Positions 1-13,231 of a stretch of DNA of 64,000 nucleotides are shown here, one piece after another. Positions within the stretch are counted from its first letter, which is position 1; each line of letters opens with the position of its first letter. The position numbers were made by a program, and so were the translations under genes. Source of the stretch: Pterois miles. Its lineage: Eukaryota > Chordata > Actinopteri > Perciformes > Scorpaenidae. The notes under the pieces were generated by a model, which was not told the origin of the DNA, did no database searches, and saw nothing but the letters and a program-made list of their open reading frames with translations. The stretch spans positions 9,913,001-9,977,000 of the forward strand of contig CAMQGK010000567.1 of assembly GCA_947000775.1 (NCBI GenBank). The letters are read 5' to 3'.

Positions 1-956
1 ACTAGAGGTCAAATGTTCTAGTGTTAACAGTCATTATTTGATTTCCTGAAAATGTTTTGGATTTGAAACAGTTCACCTTCTTACTTCATTTCATTTCTTT
101 CTTCTTTTAAACAGAGGTAGGATCATCACTCAACAATTTACACAAATTTACAGTTTCAGTCAAGTAGAATTAGTATTAGTAATTAGAAGTATTTGAGGAC
201 ATAGTTCAAGTAAACACTTGACTAAAAAGGTTATTAGTGTGCTTATTACACCAAAGACAACATTATTGTTGGACAACAAAGAATGTATACACCATTTTAC
301 TTATTACTTCACAGCAAGGCTTTGTTGAAATATATAATCTAATTGTTTTATGTTGCCAAAAAATCTCTTGAAAATTAGTAGTTTCTTTTCTCACTGTGAT
401 GAACAGCTTAATGCAATATTTAGTGAACCCATTAGCCAGCTGGAGCTGTGCATACAGCAGAGCTGCTACAGGGGGTGCAAGTCAGTTCGTACAAATTTAC
501 AGAACGGACAATGAGTCAAAGCAAATTATTATATATAATATATAACATATTTCAGCTGTAAATCAGGTACTGAGCCACTAACAATTTCATCCATGTTTAA
601 TTAATCCACTATGGCTCCACTGCATCTCAATAGTTTGCACATATTGATAAAATAGTGTATCTATCTGATTACTATACCCACACCAGAGACAAACTTCTCT
701 GATGCGGCTGTTCAAGATGTAACAGCTATATGTGTGTAGTTGCTAAGGTAGCTTGATTTATTGGGGGGAAAAAACTCAGTCACATTTGTTTCAACAAAAA
801 TCTTTGTGACTTTAAGTGCACTTACTGAGGTAAATTATTTGATAGGAATCCTGAATATGACTCATTTTTTTAATCACTGTGGTCACAGGAGACAGACCTT
901 TGAGCGGCAGGAGAAGAGGTAGTATTACTGATTCTCACTGCGTCCGGCTCTCAGCA
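1..956. other. 3' flank of nme4, no gene seen
   Basis: AT-rich DNA downstream of the nme4 stop codon. I see no reading frame, RNA gene or strong repeat here. The part nearest the gene is probably the nme4 3' untranslated region, since a minus-strand poly(A) signal lies at 757-762. Confidence 0.5.
757..762 (-). terminator. nme4: Candidate poly(A) signal AATAAA of nme4
   Basis: On the minus strand this reads AATAAA, about 200 bases downstream of the nme4 stop codon, a normal distance for a vertebrate 3' UTR. The hexamer is seen directly. Its use is inferred and AT-rich DNA yields such hexamers by chance. Confidence 0.4.
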
Positions 957-959
957 CCT

Positions 960-3917
960 TTACACCTCACATGTGATGGTCTGATCACAGCAGTCCCAGT
1001 TCAGGAGCTCCTTTTTCTGAAACCACAGCTGGATCTCCCTCTGTGCCCCTTCCAGTGAATCACTGGCATGAACCACGTTCCTTTAAATGACCAACACACA
1101 CCATTATTTGACCCCTAACACAGAAAAAAATTACATCCAACATCTGAAAGATGGCAGAATCATGAGGTTGTTGTTTAAACTTGTTGTAGACATAATGAGA
1201 TCAAATGACATCATGTTACCTGCTGACATGAAAGCTGAAATCTCCTCTGACTGTGCCTGCCTGGGCCTCCGCTGGGTTAGTATGTCCCACCATGGTACGT
1301 GTCGTCTGGACTACCTTGTGCCCTTCCCACACCTAAACAAACAAAATAACACATATATGCACACAAAAACATGATATTTAAGACTTGCAGAGATTTGCAG
1401 CAGGTTTACACCTGCATACCCTTGAGATCTTTTTTGATTTCAAGCCTGATCCTTTTCATAGTCCCATTTACTATGTGATGAATATGTATGATATCATTAC
1501 TAGGTGCTTTGTGATCTCTTTTTTTTTCTATTTTCTATATTCACTGTTCCACCCCTCCTTGTATTTTGAAAAAAGGTGGAGCCTCTAGATTTGAACAGGT
1601 GAAACAGTAGCAGATTTACACCTGAAGTAATGTGCACAAAGTGTATGATTTTCCGGCAATGTTTTTATGTCCATCAACCTGCAAAGGTAAAAATAATCAA
1701 AAATGAAGCATTAGTAATGTAAAATACAGGAGTATCCCTCACCATGACAACAACAGGCCCTGAGGTCATGTACTGCAGCAGCCTGGGATAGAAGGGCTTA
1801 GTCCTCAGTTGAGAGTAGTGCTGAGACAGGAGGTCATCAGACACCTTCACAACAAAGCTACAGTTAGAAATTAAACAGAAAATGTGTACATCGCAGAAAC
1901 ACTTCAGACTTCTTTATACCTGCAACATTTTCAGGCCGACCAGCTTGAAGCCACGCTGCTCGAACCGCTGAATTATTTGTCCTACAAGACGACGTTGAAC
2001 CCCATCTGGCTTTACAGCAATAAGAGTCCGCTCCCTTACATCTGGAACAGCTGATGGGACAGACAGAGACAAACAGACTAAGTGGTAATCAATATAAAAA
2101 TAATCTGTTAGAGGGTTGTAACAGTATGAGATTTTTACTTACTTTACTTACTTTACTTTACTTTACTTCTCTGAAAATATCACAGTTTCACATCATCACG
2201 GAACACAGTATTACACTATTATCATTAGTGGTGGTATTCGTAGCAGTATCAGTTACAATGACCCTTAACAGAATGAGAACATAATTATAATAAACAGAAG
2301 TATAAATCTGATACAAAATAGCATACAACTATATAACTAAAGCATGTTAGCCTCATTCTACCCGAGTTCCCCCCTGGGGATCAATAAAGTACTATCGTAT
2401 CTTATCTCACAGCATGTTAAATTAACTAGTAAATGAAAAATATCATCAGCCAGAAGCTTCTAAAATAATGTCCAAGGATAAATAACAAATTAACATATAA
2501 CGTAGGCAGCCAGACTACTCCTGTCTGTATCTTTAACTCATTTTCATACAGTATACCCTGATACCAGCATACCATTACAACCCTAGTTAGAAGTAGATTT
2601 AAAGTCTCATATTAAAAATCTTACTAATGTAAAAGTAAATATATTGGCATTAAACTATCCTTAAAATATTCATTATGCAAATATCAGTATTGATTAATGT
2701 GCATTGCGAGGGTTGCATGTGGTAAAGGTATGGATAATTTCAGCTACTTTTTATACTGCTGGGTAGTCTAATCTTTAAAAATATATAATGATTTATCAGT
2801 TGATTTTTATTTTGTATTAACAATCAAAATCTGCTGAGTAACTCACTAAAGCTGGCAAACAAATAGACAAATAAATGTAGTGAGAGTTAAAAATGCAATG
2901 CATCTAAAATGTAGTGCAGTAGAAGTATAGAGAAGCATAAAAGATAATCACTGTAAAAGTACCTCAAAAGTGTACTAAAGCATAGTACTTAGTTACACTC
3001 CACTACTGACCCTTCCATATTGCCAATATTTGTAACCTACAAGAAGACATTTTTTTTACTCAATTTGCTCCACAAGCAGGGTAACGTCCACTACACACAC
3101 CCACACCCACCGGTTTGCAAACACGGATGAATATCCTCTGTGAGCAGAATGAAACAGAAACATCCTCAGATATTGTATGCATTTAGATGGTTTGGTGCGC
3201 ACAGAGCAGCTCTGCAGCAGCAGCCCGTAAGAGCTAATGAATGACTGCATGCGACCACTAGATACACATGTGACCTGCCACGGGAGGAACTCAATCTATT
3301 GACATTTATCTTTCAGACTGTCTGTGGCAGCAAAGTAGGACGACTCGTTCTGGGTGGAAGTTTCCTTCTGTCGTAGCCTACTATGCGCTGAATAGCCGGC
3401 ATTACGCATATTGCGCACAGGTTTTGTTCCCTCAGCATCTCCCGTGTGTCTAACCTAGTTACAGTTCATGACCCCATGAGTTTGGCAAGCATATTTGTTT
3501 TTGCAAAAGCCCCCATTTCGACTGGAACAGATAAACGTTGCGCCTCGGAGGTAAAGTCTCTTTGACTCGGTGCCAATAATAATTATAAATTTAAATACAC
3601 ATTCATGTCATAATCACAGGTTAACGGGTCCAATTCGGAATTAAATAAATCCTGGAAGAGTGGCCTGTGTGGAAAAAAAAAACAGTCTAGTGCGTGAAAG
3701 ACCAGAAGAAACGTAGAAAAGTAAAATCGACAGTTTTCCTGAGAAGTTGTTGTAAATTCAGTCACTTACTTGATTTGCTCCTGTGCCCAGCAGCTCCGTG
3801 TCCACCCAGCAGCGCGGCGGGAAACCCAGCTGACAGAAGACTTTTAGTTGTTCCTTGATGCCATGAATAAAACGGTTGGAGAATTCTGTTAAAAACGCAC
3901 CGCTGCAACATGACCAT
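960..3917 (-). CDS. nme4: Nucleoside diphosphate kinase, mitochondrial type (NME4-like), 5 coding exons, 204 aa
   Basis: Transfers the terminal phosphate between nucleoside triphosphates and diphosphates through a phosphohistidine. NME4 acts in mitochondria. Exons on the minus strand are 3917-3770, 2050-1920, 1844-1743, 1332-1220 and 1080-960, all with GT-AG borders and matching phases. The joined product has 204 residues. Residues 1-49 have no acidic residue and carry scattered Arg/Lys, as in a mitochondrial presequence. The kinase core follows: [34 protein letters not shown], then [10 protein letters not shown] and GTVRGDF around the nucleotide site. The catalytic histidine lies in [16 protein letters not shown] near residue 170, and the tail reads IQLWFQ..ELLNW. 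Those motifs fit NME4 best among the NMEs I remember. The start codon is the first of two in-frame ATGs (3917 and 3911). The longest ORF over exon 1 uses another frame and does not join in phase. NME3 is the main alternative. Confidence 0.9.
2340..2406 (+). repeat. 3' tail of a teleost LINE/SINE-type retroposon
   Basis: Reads CCCCCTGGGGATCAATAAAG followed by a TATC-like tail. The same 'stem plus AATAAAG plus short tandem tail' ending recurs at 8960-8998, 31223-31330, 32290-32386, 39280-39345 and 60650-60735. It lies in nme4 intron 1 and is a retroposon 3' end in plus orientation. Confidence 0.55.
2875..3006 (-). repeat. Interspersed 'AGTACTTTTACT' repeat, nme4 intron 1
   Basis: A diverged copy, in minus orientation, of a teleost repeat rich in AGTA/TACT words (TAACTAAGTAC, AAGTACTTTTACTG). 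Similar stretches occur at 6245-6350, 28018-28130, 28430-28680, 29265-29530, 50815-51070, 52555-52690, 53020-53120 and 57395-57560. The class is not recognisable to me. Confidence 0.45.
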
Positions 3918-3959
3918 GTTTTGACGCGTGTCTCTAGAGCGAAGTCAACCCTCCTCAAT

Positions 3960-6900
3960 CAAAACTCACGAGTCATCCTCCTCTCTGCCAACCTCCTGCT
4001 CAGACTACATGGTTAACTCCAGTGATGCTGGGCAGAGACGTGGGTCTACTGTTTCTCTCATTTCTGCATAAATGAACAAACTCCAGCATTGACCAGTAAT
4101 TAAGAAATTCATTAGATTTAACAAACACTTTGATCCTGCACTGCACTTTCTACGATTAGAGCAGGAGTCTGCAACTTTAACTATCAAAAGAGCCAAAAAA
4201 AAATCCGTCTGAAGTCACAAAGCATTTGAGCATTGTGATGAAGGTAACGCAGCTTGTTATGTCTAATGCTGTGAGGGCCCAAGTGTAAATGAGAGGCAGG
4301 ACAAGAAACATATCAGGACTGGAAGCTGCTTTTCATCAAATCCACTGTGCTTGTTCAGAAAATGTCTTAAAATTACTTAATTGCAGTCAAATCTGTCCAT
4401 GTACTATTACATTCTTCCTCTGAGGCTTTTCCTTTCCTTGTTATGATTTGTAATCCATAGCTAGCCTATTGAGCTTGAGGTTCAGCAACATTAGATGATA
4501 CTGTAGGTTGCTGTGGACATACAAAGGCTATTAGTCCCATTTTGGTTGACAGGAAATGACTAAATAATAATATTTTTTTAAAAATGGTGTATAGGCTGCA
4601 GATTTTTACAATGAGAGAATGTAAGAAGCAGCATAGACCTACAACAATGATAAATAAAAAATGTAAATGTAAAAAAAAAAACAACAAAACATTCATTCCT
4701 TTCCACTATTTTTTTTTTTTTAAATCCACAGGAAACCACAGGAGTGGCGCTAAAGAGCCTCATGTGGTTCTAGAGCTGCAGGTCGCTGACCCCTGAACTA
4801 GAGCTATGAGAACATTCATTTCACAGCATATCAAAAAATAAACTTAATTTCAATTAATTTTCATGAAGTTGGTGGACTTTTGATGTTCCAGAAGCATTTT
4901 GGACTTTTTTTAAGCTCCAAAACTGATGAATCCTACACTTCCCATAATGCATCTCAGTAGTGTCTTCATTAAACACTCCAGTTCCAAACACTGTTTGTGA
5001 AGCAGGTTAGGGTTATTGTCTCGAACTTGACAGCCACAGAAGACACAGAACTATTTTTAAAGACTATACCCAATAATAATGAATACAGTCATCATGAGGT
5101 AGTGTGACCTGTGACGGAGGAAAGGTCTCTTTTTAAAGCAAATTCGAGACTTTGAAAGGTACACAAGCAGGACTGAGAGGGTTGAAGCCAGAATGACTAA
5201 GATGCAAGTAAACAAACAACGTGAGGGGTTCACTGAAGTGGTGACCTTAATGTTTCTGCCCAAAGTGACACCAGAGAGAAACTTGAATGCCCCCATTGGA
5301 TACTCTACTGTGACCAAAACCCTGAATTTAACTCTAATCCCAATCCTAACTCTGAACCCTGAACAGGATTTACTCTCACACATAGTGTGTGCAGGCCACT
5401 GATCCTTCACTTTTGTTGACAGTTCAACAACGCAAATGCAAATTTGTCTGAATGTTGTATTTTATTAACTTGTATGCCTTTTGATGACCACCAGCTGAAA
5501 GCCATGTCTGATGTACTTTCCTTTTATTTTAGTCTACTACCATGGTCACTGTATGGTGATGCATCAGTATTAAATATCAGTGTAGGCGCAGACTCCTTCC
5601 CTTGACCTTCTTGATGCCCCAGCGCGTTATTGAGTGTGTGATGCTGCAATGAGAAAAATAAATGTGACTTGTGTGTGTGTTATTTAGTCTGTACACCTAT
5701 ATTACCAGGCTGTGTTTGGGAAACTACTACTTCTGGTCTGATCTCTGCGTGACAATGCCCAACGCCAAACTCCACCCAGAAAACAGTCAATTTAAGGTTT
5801 CGTTACCTCTGATCTACTTTTCATACCTTGAGAGAGACAGAGATAAGTAGTCTGAGGATTGGCAGACTCCAGTTGTCATCTTGGCGTACACTAAATACAC
5901 AATACAACACTCATTTCTGTAAAATACTAACTTGTTCAACAGTCGCCACGTTGCTCGTCTTCTCCCACAATTATAAGGACAAGCTACATTAAAATACCGT
6001 AGATTTCAACCGAGTGCGGCGGCCGTGCATTCCGCATTTCCATTCAGCTATTTTGCCATTAACAGGCGAAAAAAGACGAGCAGACTGTTACTGTAGTTAT
6101 CCAGAGTTGGTACTTCACCAGAAACGTTTTCAGCTGAGTGTCGGATAGAAACGGGGCAGACGGATGTCATGTGACTGCAGGTCAGCTGATCAAAACAAAA
6201 ATATGGTTTAGTCTCTGCAGATAACTGAAGATGAATACTGTACACAACCCAGTACTAGAAGAAGTATTCTGATCCTCCTACTTCAGTAAAAGTACAGCAG
6301 ATTCTCAGCTTCATGCAGCAAAAGTACTCATAGAGCAGTAAAATACAATTAAAGGGCACACGAACGCATAATAATGTTTTTTTTTAATAAGATAAAACCA
6401 GGAGTTAAGTATTGATTGTGTCTATATCTGTATGTGTATAAATGTACATACAAACAGATATAAACTAAATCAGTCAGAGAGGTTTCATCGACAAAGGTCC
6501 CATAATTTTCCAATAGGTGGAGCTGTTTTAACTGTGTAAGTTGTGATGCAATTTATGTCGTGTTTGACGTGTTTTTTCTCTGTATTATTGGATAATTTAA
6601 TTTTGTCTTTGGACCTGTTATTGAAATGAAAACAATCTGACACCTACATACAGTAGCTATATGAATATGTGTGTGTTCAGTAGTTAAAGGGTCAGAGACA
6701 GTAGAGGGAGCCAAAGCTCAACATTTGTTCACCCTCTTTAAACACAAAGCCTCACTTGACTTTTCTTCCGATAAACGGTTTGAATTTTTGAACCAAGAGT
6801 TGTGGATATTTCTGTTTCTGTTCTTGCATTATGTACTTAAGTACATTGTGTAAAAACGTACACAATGCTTATTTCAATGCACCATGTTCAGTAACAGCTA

Positions 6901-8456
6901 GTAAAGTAGTAAAAGTACACATTGTGCAGTGAAATGTCTCTTGTGACTGTAATATATTTATAAGAGAATCAGATAGCATTCCCAGGAGACATTTTGCTGC
7001 ACAATGAGTACTTTTACTACATAATGTAGTACATACATATACATGCATGTACTGTATATATACAGTGTACAGTATAGACATAAGTTTGAGCGTGCACCAC
7101 CTTCACCAGGGCCACAGTTAGTCTCACTTGACCCGAGAGGTGAGCAGGGCAATGAAGTAAAAACCCAGCTGAGCCGAGTTTCACTCTACTAGGAAGTGCT
7201 CCCTCCAACGCACCCCCTGCTCAGCTCAGAGCAGCAGCCCCCTCCCCATTCCTGAAAGTCAACAATAAACCACGTTTCCAGTAAGCCAGATACCTCCCCA
7301 AGTCCTGCTCATCCCCATGGAGACCACTACGAGAGTCCGCAGTCCTGTATCCTCTGGCCAAACCAGGCCACCCATGAGGACAGGGAGAGCCTATATTTCA
7401 CCCAATATGGATCAGAGAGTAGATCTCCACTGGGACGCAGTGCAAATGCTTCTGTGCGTTTCCTCTGTCTGGACACAAAGAGAAGACTTGGCAGCCGCTC
7501 TGGTGCATATTTGTGAAGAGAACCAGGACTCGGAGCAGTTGTGGCGCAGCCTACTATATTTTACAGCCTCAGTGTCCCTCTTTTGTGAGATGTGACGTCA
7601 GCATTCCCCTCAGTGCAGCGTGAGTGACACAGTAGCTTTGTTTTGGAGTCGCCACATCTCATTCACGGCCGCTTAACTCCAGAGTCTGGGGCTGCGTGGT
7701 GGCCTTTCAGGATCCCTGATTCCTTAATCCACTGGTTCTTTAAGGCACTGAATAAGCAGCCGTTTGTATGCTCAGTTCAGGGGCGGCGGGGTGCTTCTGC
7801 TTTATGGGAATTGTTGACTTGCAAAACACGCCCTGAGGACACCGAGTGGCTGATACATCGAGGGGATGACTGCCAGCAAGGTCATGGTGAAAGGTCATCC
7901 TGCTCACATGTGGATGTTGCAGAGAAGCAAAACAGCAAACAGTCAAATGGCACCAAACATTTGCTGCTTCTAGCTCCTCAGATGTCACAATTTGCTGCTT
8001 TTGTTTGTCTTATAAAATTAAACTGAATATCTTTGAGATTTGCACTGTTTCCCAGAAAAAACAAGACATCTGAATGTGTCACTTGCAGCTCTGGCCAGCC
8101 AGTATTATCAGCTGATATTATCAATGCTGGCTTGGACGATGTTGCCATCACATTAGTGCTTTTCAGACATGGAACATGAAACACTGCTGACTAAAATAAT
8201 ATGTTTTTGTCTTCTAGAAATTACACTGAAATCCAACTAATTAACAAAAGCAAATATGTTTTGAGAGAAACTTGATGTCCCCCAGATTATTTAACATAAT
8301 GAGGAAAGATTTCTAATTATGTGACTAGCTGCAAAATATCCGTGAAATGCTTTGACAACACATTACATTTGCATTCCAACAAGATTGTTTTTTATGCTTC
8401 TGTTTAGCAAACTCAAAGCACTTAAGTCCATCAGTTTGCTGATGATTTTGCTATTG
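3960..8456. other. Intergenic DNA upstream of nme4
   Basis: No gene supported. Short ORFs here have no recognisable motif and no plausible splice partners. The part next to 3960 should contain the nme4 promoter, but I see no clear TATA or CpG-rich block. A GC-richer patch at 7080-7900 encodes an ORF at 7317-7595 that I do not recognise and consider chance. A diverged AGTACT-type repeat lies at 6245-6350. Confidence 0.4.
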
Positions 8457-8998
8457 TTAGCCTTCTTGAAAGGGAGGTACAGGAACATGGGCCGGTGGTG
8501 GATGAGTAAATGTGGATCTAAATGTGTCTAAAATGAAAGACAACATGATTATTGACTTCAGGAAGTCACCACCATTCCCTCTGCCAGGTGTTGACATCGA
8601 CCAGAGAGCTACAAATATGTAGGTATTGTTCTTGATGACAAACTGTTCTTTGAAACCTATGTTGATGCTTCTTCTCACAAGGTCCAGCATCTTTTACAGA
8701 TGTTCTATTGAATGAGTTTTAACCTTTTGTATTGTTGCTTGCTTTGGAAATCTTAATCTGAACAGACTTGGTAGTCATGTCTTGGACATTTATATCAGAC
8801 AGGTCCTTTGAAGGTCTAATGCTATATTGGACTGCCAGGACCATCCACTCCACTTCTGTTGCTTTATTGCACACTTTTTGCACAATTGTATATGTCTGCT
8901 TGTGTTCCTATTTCCATTTCCCTGCTCTGTCTCTGTGTTTTATTGTGTTGATGTGTCACTGAAGTTGTCTGTGGGACAATAAAGATAACCTAACCTAA
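8457..8998 (+). mobile_element. Decayed LINE fragment (RT C-terminal part and 3' tail)
   Basis: Plus-strand translation across stops gives pieces typical of the region after the reverse transcriptase core of L2/CR1-like LINEs, such as a YKYVGIVLDDKL-like stretch at about 8610-8645 and KVQHLLQMFY near 8680-8710. It ends CTGTGGGACAATAAAGATAA plus CCTAA repeats, a LINE-type tail. Stops and frameshifts make it a dead 5'-truncated copy. The family is uncertain. Confidence 0.65.
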
Positions 8999-10380
8999 CC
9001 ACAGTGATTTAGAGCACAAGCCTGGACCTGTTGACTTGATTAATATTTAACTGAAACCACCATCTTTCACCAAAGTGTTGTCTAAACCTCAGACAGGACT
9101 CAGGATGTGGACCCAGCTCATCCTGAACTTTGTATGATACCAAATAAATAAAAGCCTACTGTCCTTTTGAAGAGGAAGGCACTCCAAAATATTATAACAA
9201 GTGGCAACGAGGAAGGAAATATTAAAAAGCCTTTATTATGGTGGTTAAATCATTTAAAAAGACTACATGTATGCCCTGAAAAAGACCTATAGCGGCCAAA
9301 ATAGTGGCTTTTTAAATTATTTGGACCGAATAATAAAGGCTTTTTATATTTCATGAAAGCATCTTTCAGGCCTCACTTGAAGGTGATAGAGCAGTGAAAC
9401 ATTTTCAGACAGTCTCTCCTTGAAGACATTCATGGTGTTGCACGTGGAAAGTCTAGTAGATGTTGTATACTTTCAAACCTGTTCAATCTCTGTGTTTTGG
9501 AAAGTTACAAATAATGTGTGATGCAGTCGCCAGATTCAGTTAGAATATCCAATAAACAGTTTTTCCTTTGCATGGAGTGAATGTTTCACTTTCTACCGGC
9601 TGCTTTACAACAGACTACAACACGCTATTTGGGTGTGATGCTTCAATATTACAAAGAATCTTCAGGCCTTGCTGTTATATATCTGCATGCATATTTTTTT
9701 TTTTTTTTTTGCATCACACTGGTCATTATATCAAATGCATTTCCCACCAGTACATGGCAAAATTTGGGGGCTGTTCTCTGTTCAAACTTCCTGATTTGCA
9801 GATTACCTTCACTTTGAGCAGGAAGAAGATCAGCCTTCTGCTCAGTGACTCCCTCATATCCTCTGACATGACGTGAGAGGTCTGTATTGTTTGCAAACAG
9901 ATGTGGAGGGCTGGAAAAAACGAGTCAAATCCATTAGCAAACAAAGCCACACTGGAGCAGCAACACCTTTCATTCCTCCACTCACTAATCTGTTAAATCT
10001 GTTGTCATTTGTCCTCACTGACAGCAGGCCCTCCCTCCTGGACTAATCCATGTCCTCCTCTGGTTTACATGAGGACTAACTGGATAAGGAAACTGAATCA
10101 AAACAAGGAAAAGTGTCCAAAGTGAAATCCTCAAAAGTCTCGTTTTGTCTGAACAGTCGCAAAGATATTCAGGTCACGATCACACAACAAAGAAAGCAGC
10201 AACTTTAATGATTCACTGGTTCTAAAATTAGTGGCCTGAAAAACTCTGTTGGTGCTTTTTTTTAAGTATTGTTTTTTATGTTAATAGTGTTTTATATTAT
10301 ACTATACTTGATGCTAATTAGTATGCATTGTAATGTGGAAATAAACAAATTATAGTCCAAAATCATATTTCAAAACATGA

Positions 10381-10460
10381 AAAATAAATAAATAAATGAA
10401 GAAATACAGAAATACAGAAATATCAATTAATGTGACATTTTATTAATAAATTAATTGAAA
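10381..10460 (+). repeat. Fragment of the AT-rich foldback element family
   Basis: Contains AAATAAATAAATGAAG and the arm signature 'ATATCAATTAATGTGACATTTTAT' (read in parts), as in full copies at 24813-25574 and 49981-50576. Only part of one arm is present and no element end is visible. Confidence 0.5.
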
Positions 10461-11292
10461 ATTGAGCTATCTTATCTTATCTTATCTTATCTTATTTAAT
10501 GTTCAGTGCTTCAACAGCAGTCGTCTGCAGCCCATACGGTCACCGCGTCTCCAGCCAGGAGCTGCATTGTTCTGGATCAATCTCCTGGGTGGGGACTTTA
10601 CAACAAGTAAAGAGAGGAGGGGAGGAGGTTGGGTCCTCTCCTTATTCTCCTTTCCCTTTCTTCGCCCCACATCCTCCCACCCTCACCCCTCCACCTCCAC
10701 CTCCACCCTGTGCTGTTCTGCGTCTCAGCAGCTCCAGCCTGTTTGCATTCCTCTCAGTTAATAAGTGTTTGTCTGATCCCTGGCGGGGGGTGTAAGATCA
10801 ACCTCCCACCCCTCCGCTCCCCAGACTCACCCAGCTGTAAAGAGCACAGGAGTGATGCTGCAAGGAGGAGGAGGAGGAGGAGGTGTCATAAATTTCATAG
10901 TCATGCTGCTCAGCCGTTATGTACAATAACCAGCCAGCTGCAGCACACAGAATAAACACACAGATGAAATCTGGACAATGTGTATATTCAGTATATAATA
11001 ATAATAATAACAATAATAATAATAATAACCACTGTCTCCTTGTGATGTTAGAAGTTTGCAAACTTAAAACATTTTGGAAGCTTATTAACCATCAGTTGGT
11101 CGCAGCGTCACTTCCCTCCTGTGAAGTCAATCATTCCTTGACTCAGCAGGTTATTAGATCACATATTAAACCCAAGCAGAGAACCCCAGCATCATTTCTC
11201 ATCCTTATTTTGGGTACAGAATACAAGACTAACAGCCGCCTCTGTGAAACTGTACTGTGAGCTAAATGCTAACATCAGCTAACATCTTTAGC

Positions 11293-11410
11293 CCCGTTCA
11301 GACCTGGTGTTAATATGCGTGGACAGCGTTAAGTACGTCTGTTCACACCTGGCATTAGACTGCATCTCCACTTGCATCTCCAGTGACCACTTGAGATCAG
11401 ATCTCACTCC
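11293..11410 (+). repeat. Dispersed repeat beginning CCCCGTTCAGACCTGG
   Basis: The phrase 'CCCCGTTCAGACCTGGTGTT' followed by TGCGTGGACAGC and 'AGTGACCACTTGAGATC' matches a repeat I recognise as common in teleost introns, probably the end of a non-autonomous DNA transposon. Boundaries are approximate. Confidence 0.4.
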
Positions 11411-12223
11411 CCTGCTCTTTATGCAAATAAACACATAGTAAACACATAGCTAATAGAGCAGACATTGTTACATAATATTACATGGAGGGCAGTAGTAACG
11501 TCCTGCATATTCCTAAATTCTGGTACATTTTATTACCATCAAAATAAAAGTTTATTGTAAGGACAATAAAAAAGTATAAAAAGAGAGAAGGAAAAGCAAA
11601 TATATAGTTATTTGTGACTTTTCAACAGTGACTACGTCCATATACAGTATATGTATCCAAAAAGGAAAAGTCGGAGGTTCTCGAAGTTATTTCAGTTCAT
11701 CCAGAGGGGAACATGAATGATGAACTGCATGTCATCACAATCCATCTCATAATACTTGTGGACGTGTAGACCGCATTTCTGTGCAACATAATCACAGAGA
11801 TGCACAGCATGTCTTGCAGAGCCAAGCTCCAAAGCAGAGGTGGTAAGGAGTTAACTGCAGCAACCACAGAAATGATGAATTGAAAATGTTTAATGTTTTG
11901 AGCAGCTGAAATATCTTTCCTAAAAACTGAAGGGGATTATGGATCCAGGCCTGATAGGCAAAACCATTGGAGTCACACAGTGGTAGCAAAGCAGCGGGTG
12001 GTCATGGTGAGCTGTCATCTCAGGGTGATCGACCCACACTCTAAGGAAATATTTATATATCGAAGATATAGTGTTTTCCCCGAGTCCTCTTTGTCCAACA
12101 CAGAGACAACACCAAGTAAAAATGCAGTGAGCAATTTGTGCATCAAAAATGCCTTCTAAAAGGGCATCTTGAGTATTACAACACTGGTTCTAAAGACACT
12201 GTACGACATGTTATTGTGTAATA

Positions 12224-12343
12224 CAGTCCGATCTTCAGCCACGACCTGAGCGGTCACACTGTACGGTCCAGTTGTCAGCCATGACCTGAGCGTTCATACA
12301 GTACAATCCGATCGTCAGCAACAACATGAGCGTTCACACTGTA
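12224..12343. repeat. Tandem repeat, three 40-bp units
   Basis: Three consecutive units of exactly 40 bases starting at 12224, 12264 and 12304. Each contains TCCGATCNTCAGCCA-like and GACCTGAGCGTTCA-like words and ends in CTGTA or CAGTA. Units differ by scattered substitutions and no length changes. Confidence 0.85.
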
Positions 12344-13231
12344 CATGTAAAACAGAAAAAAAACACGGCCTTTCGGCCACTGAGAACTGTTCTGGCTGTT
12401 GACAGTTACCAGTAAATATTGATCTGAGTGCTCCAAGGCAGATAAAGTTTGTTAGTAGATGTGTGTATGGATCACAGCATACAAGGACTCACAGGTGGCT
12501 AGGAAGATGTGGATAGTGTGGCTTGTCCATTTTGCAGAGAAAACTGAAAGTAAGCGAGTTATGCTTTACTATACAGAAATTCATCCCACTGTCTGATGGC
12601 TGGTTTTGAAGAGTTAATTGGTCTTTAGTCCCCGCAAGGCAAACACCCAACAAAGCTGAAATTTGGTGTAACTCTAAAATGAGTCGCGCAGCTCAAAATT
12701 TGCACCAGAAACAAGTTAAAATTGTAAAGTGTATGCCCTGGTTTAGTTTTATGTTTTTAATGTACAAGGTTTTTCCTACACAGAGTTTGATACACAAACA
12801 CTAACAAATATTATATCATGTTCTTTGTAGGGATTGTTCCATCTTATTTTTTAGGATCCCTTTTCCTTCTTCCATCCTTCCTGGGGTCACATTAACACAA
12901 CACTGCTATAACACAACATAACCTACCGCAACAGCAACATACATCATACATCATACAAAACTAGAACATACTATCAAGTCAAACTGTGCATGATTTTATA
13001 AGAAATCTGAATTGATAAAATAACCTGGAGTGGTACAGTGATGGTGAAGCTCTACTCTAACAGCAGCTCTACAAGCAGAAGCTGATCCTGACTCTGGTGT
13101 CATTGGTTTGGTAATAAAACATGCTGCCATGTGAAATCACAAATCAAGACAGCTGCCATTAAAAGGTCCCACTGCAGCAGACTGATAGCAGAGGGAGAAA
13201 GAGAGGCATGTTAAATACAGAGCCAGAAACT

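Larger units (their letters stand above)
9000..13231. other. Intergenic repeat-rich DNA, no gene seen
   Basis: No coding exon recognised. Contents seen: poly-T at about 9688-9710, a foldback-element fragment at 10381-10460, a (CTTAT)n tail at 10474-10497, a C-rich stretch at 10640-10720, (TAA)n near 10998-11028, a dispersed repeat at 11293-11410, and a 40-bp tandem repeat at 12224-12343. The 11690-12060 part resembles a diverged dispersed teleost repeat but I cannot bound it. Confidence 0.4.

Noticed and set aside
3056..3250. Additional nme4 exon in intron 1
   Set aside because: Exons 1 and 2 join in phase and cover the protein without it, and the ORF has no kinase motif.
7317..7595. ORF of 92 codons in a GC-richer patch
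   Set aside because: No motif, no credible splice sites or homologue known to me. A similar length arises by chance in GC-rich DNA.
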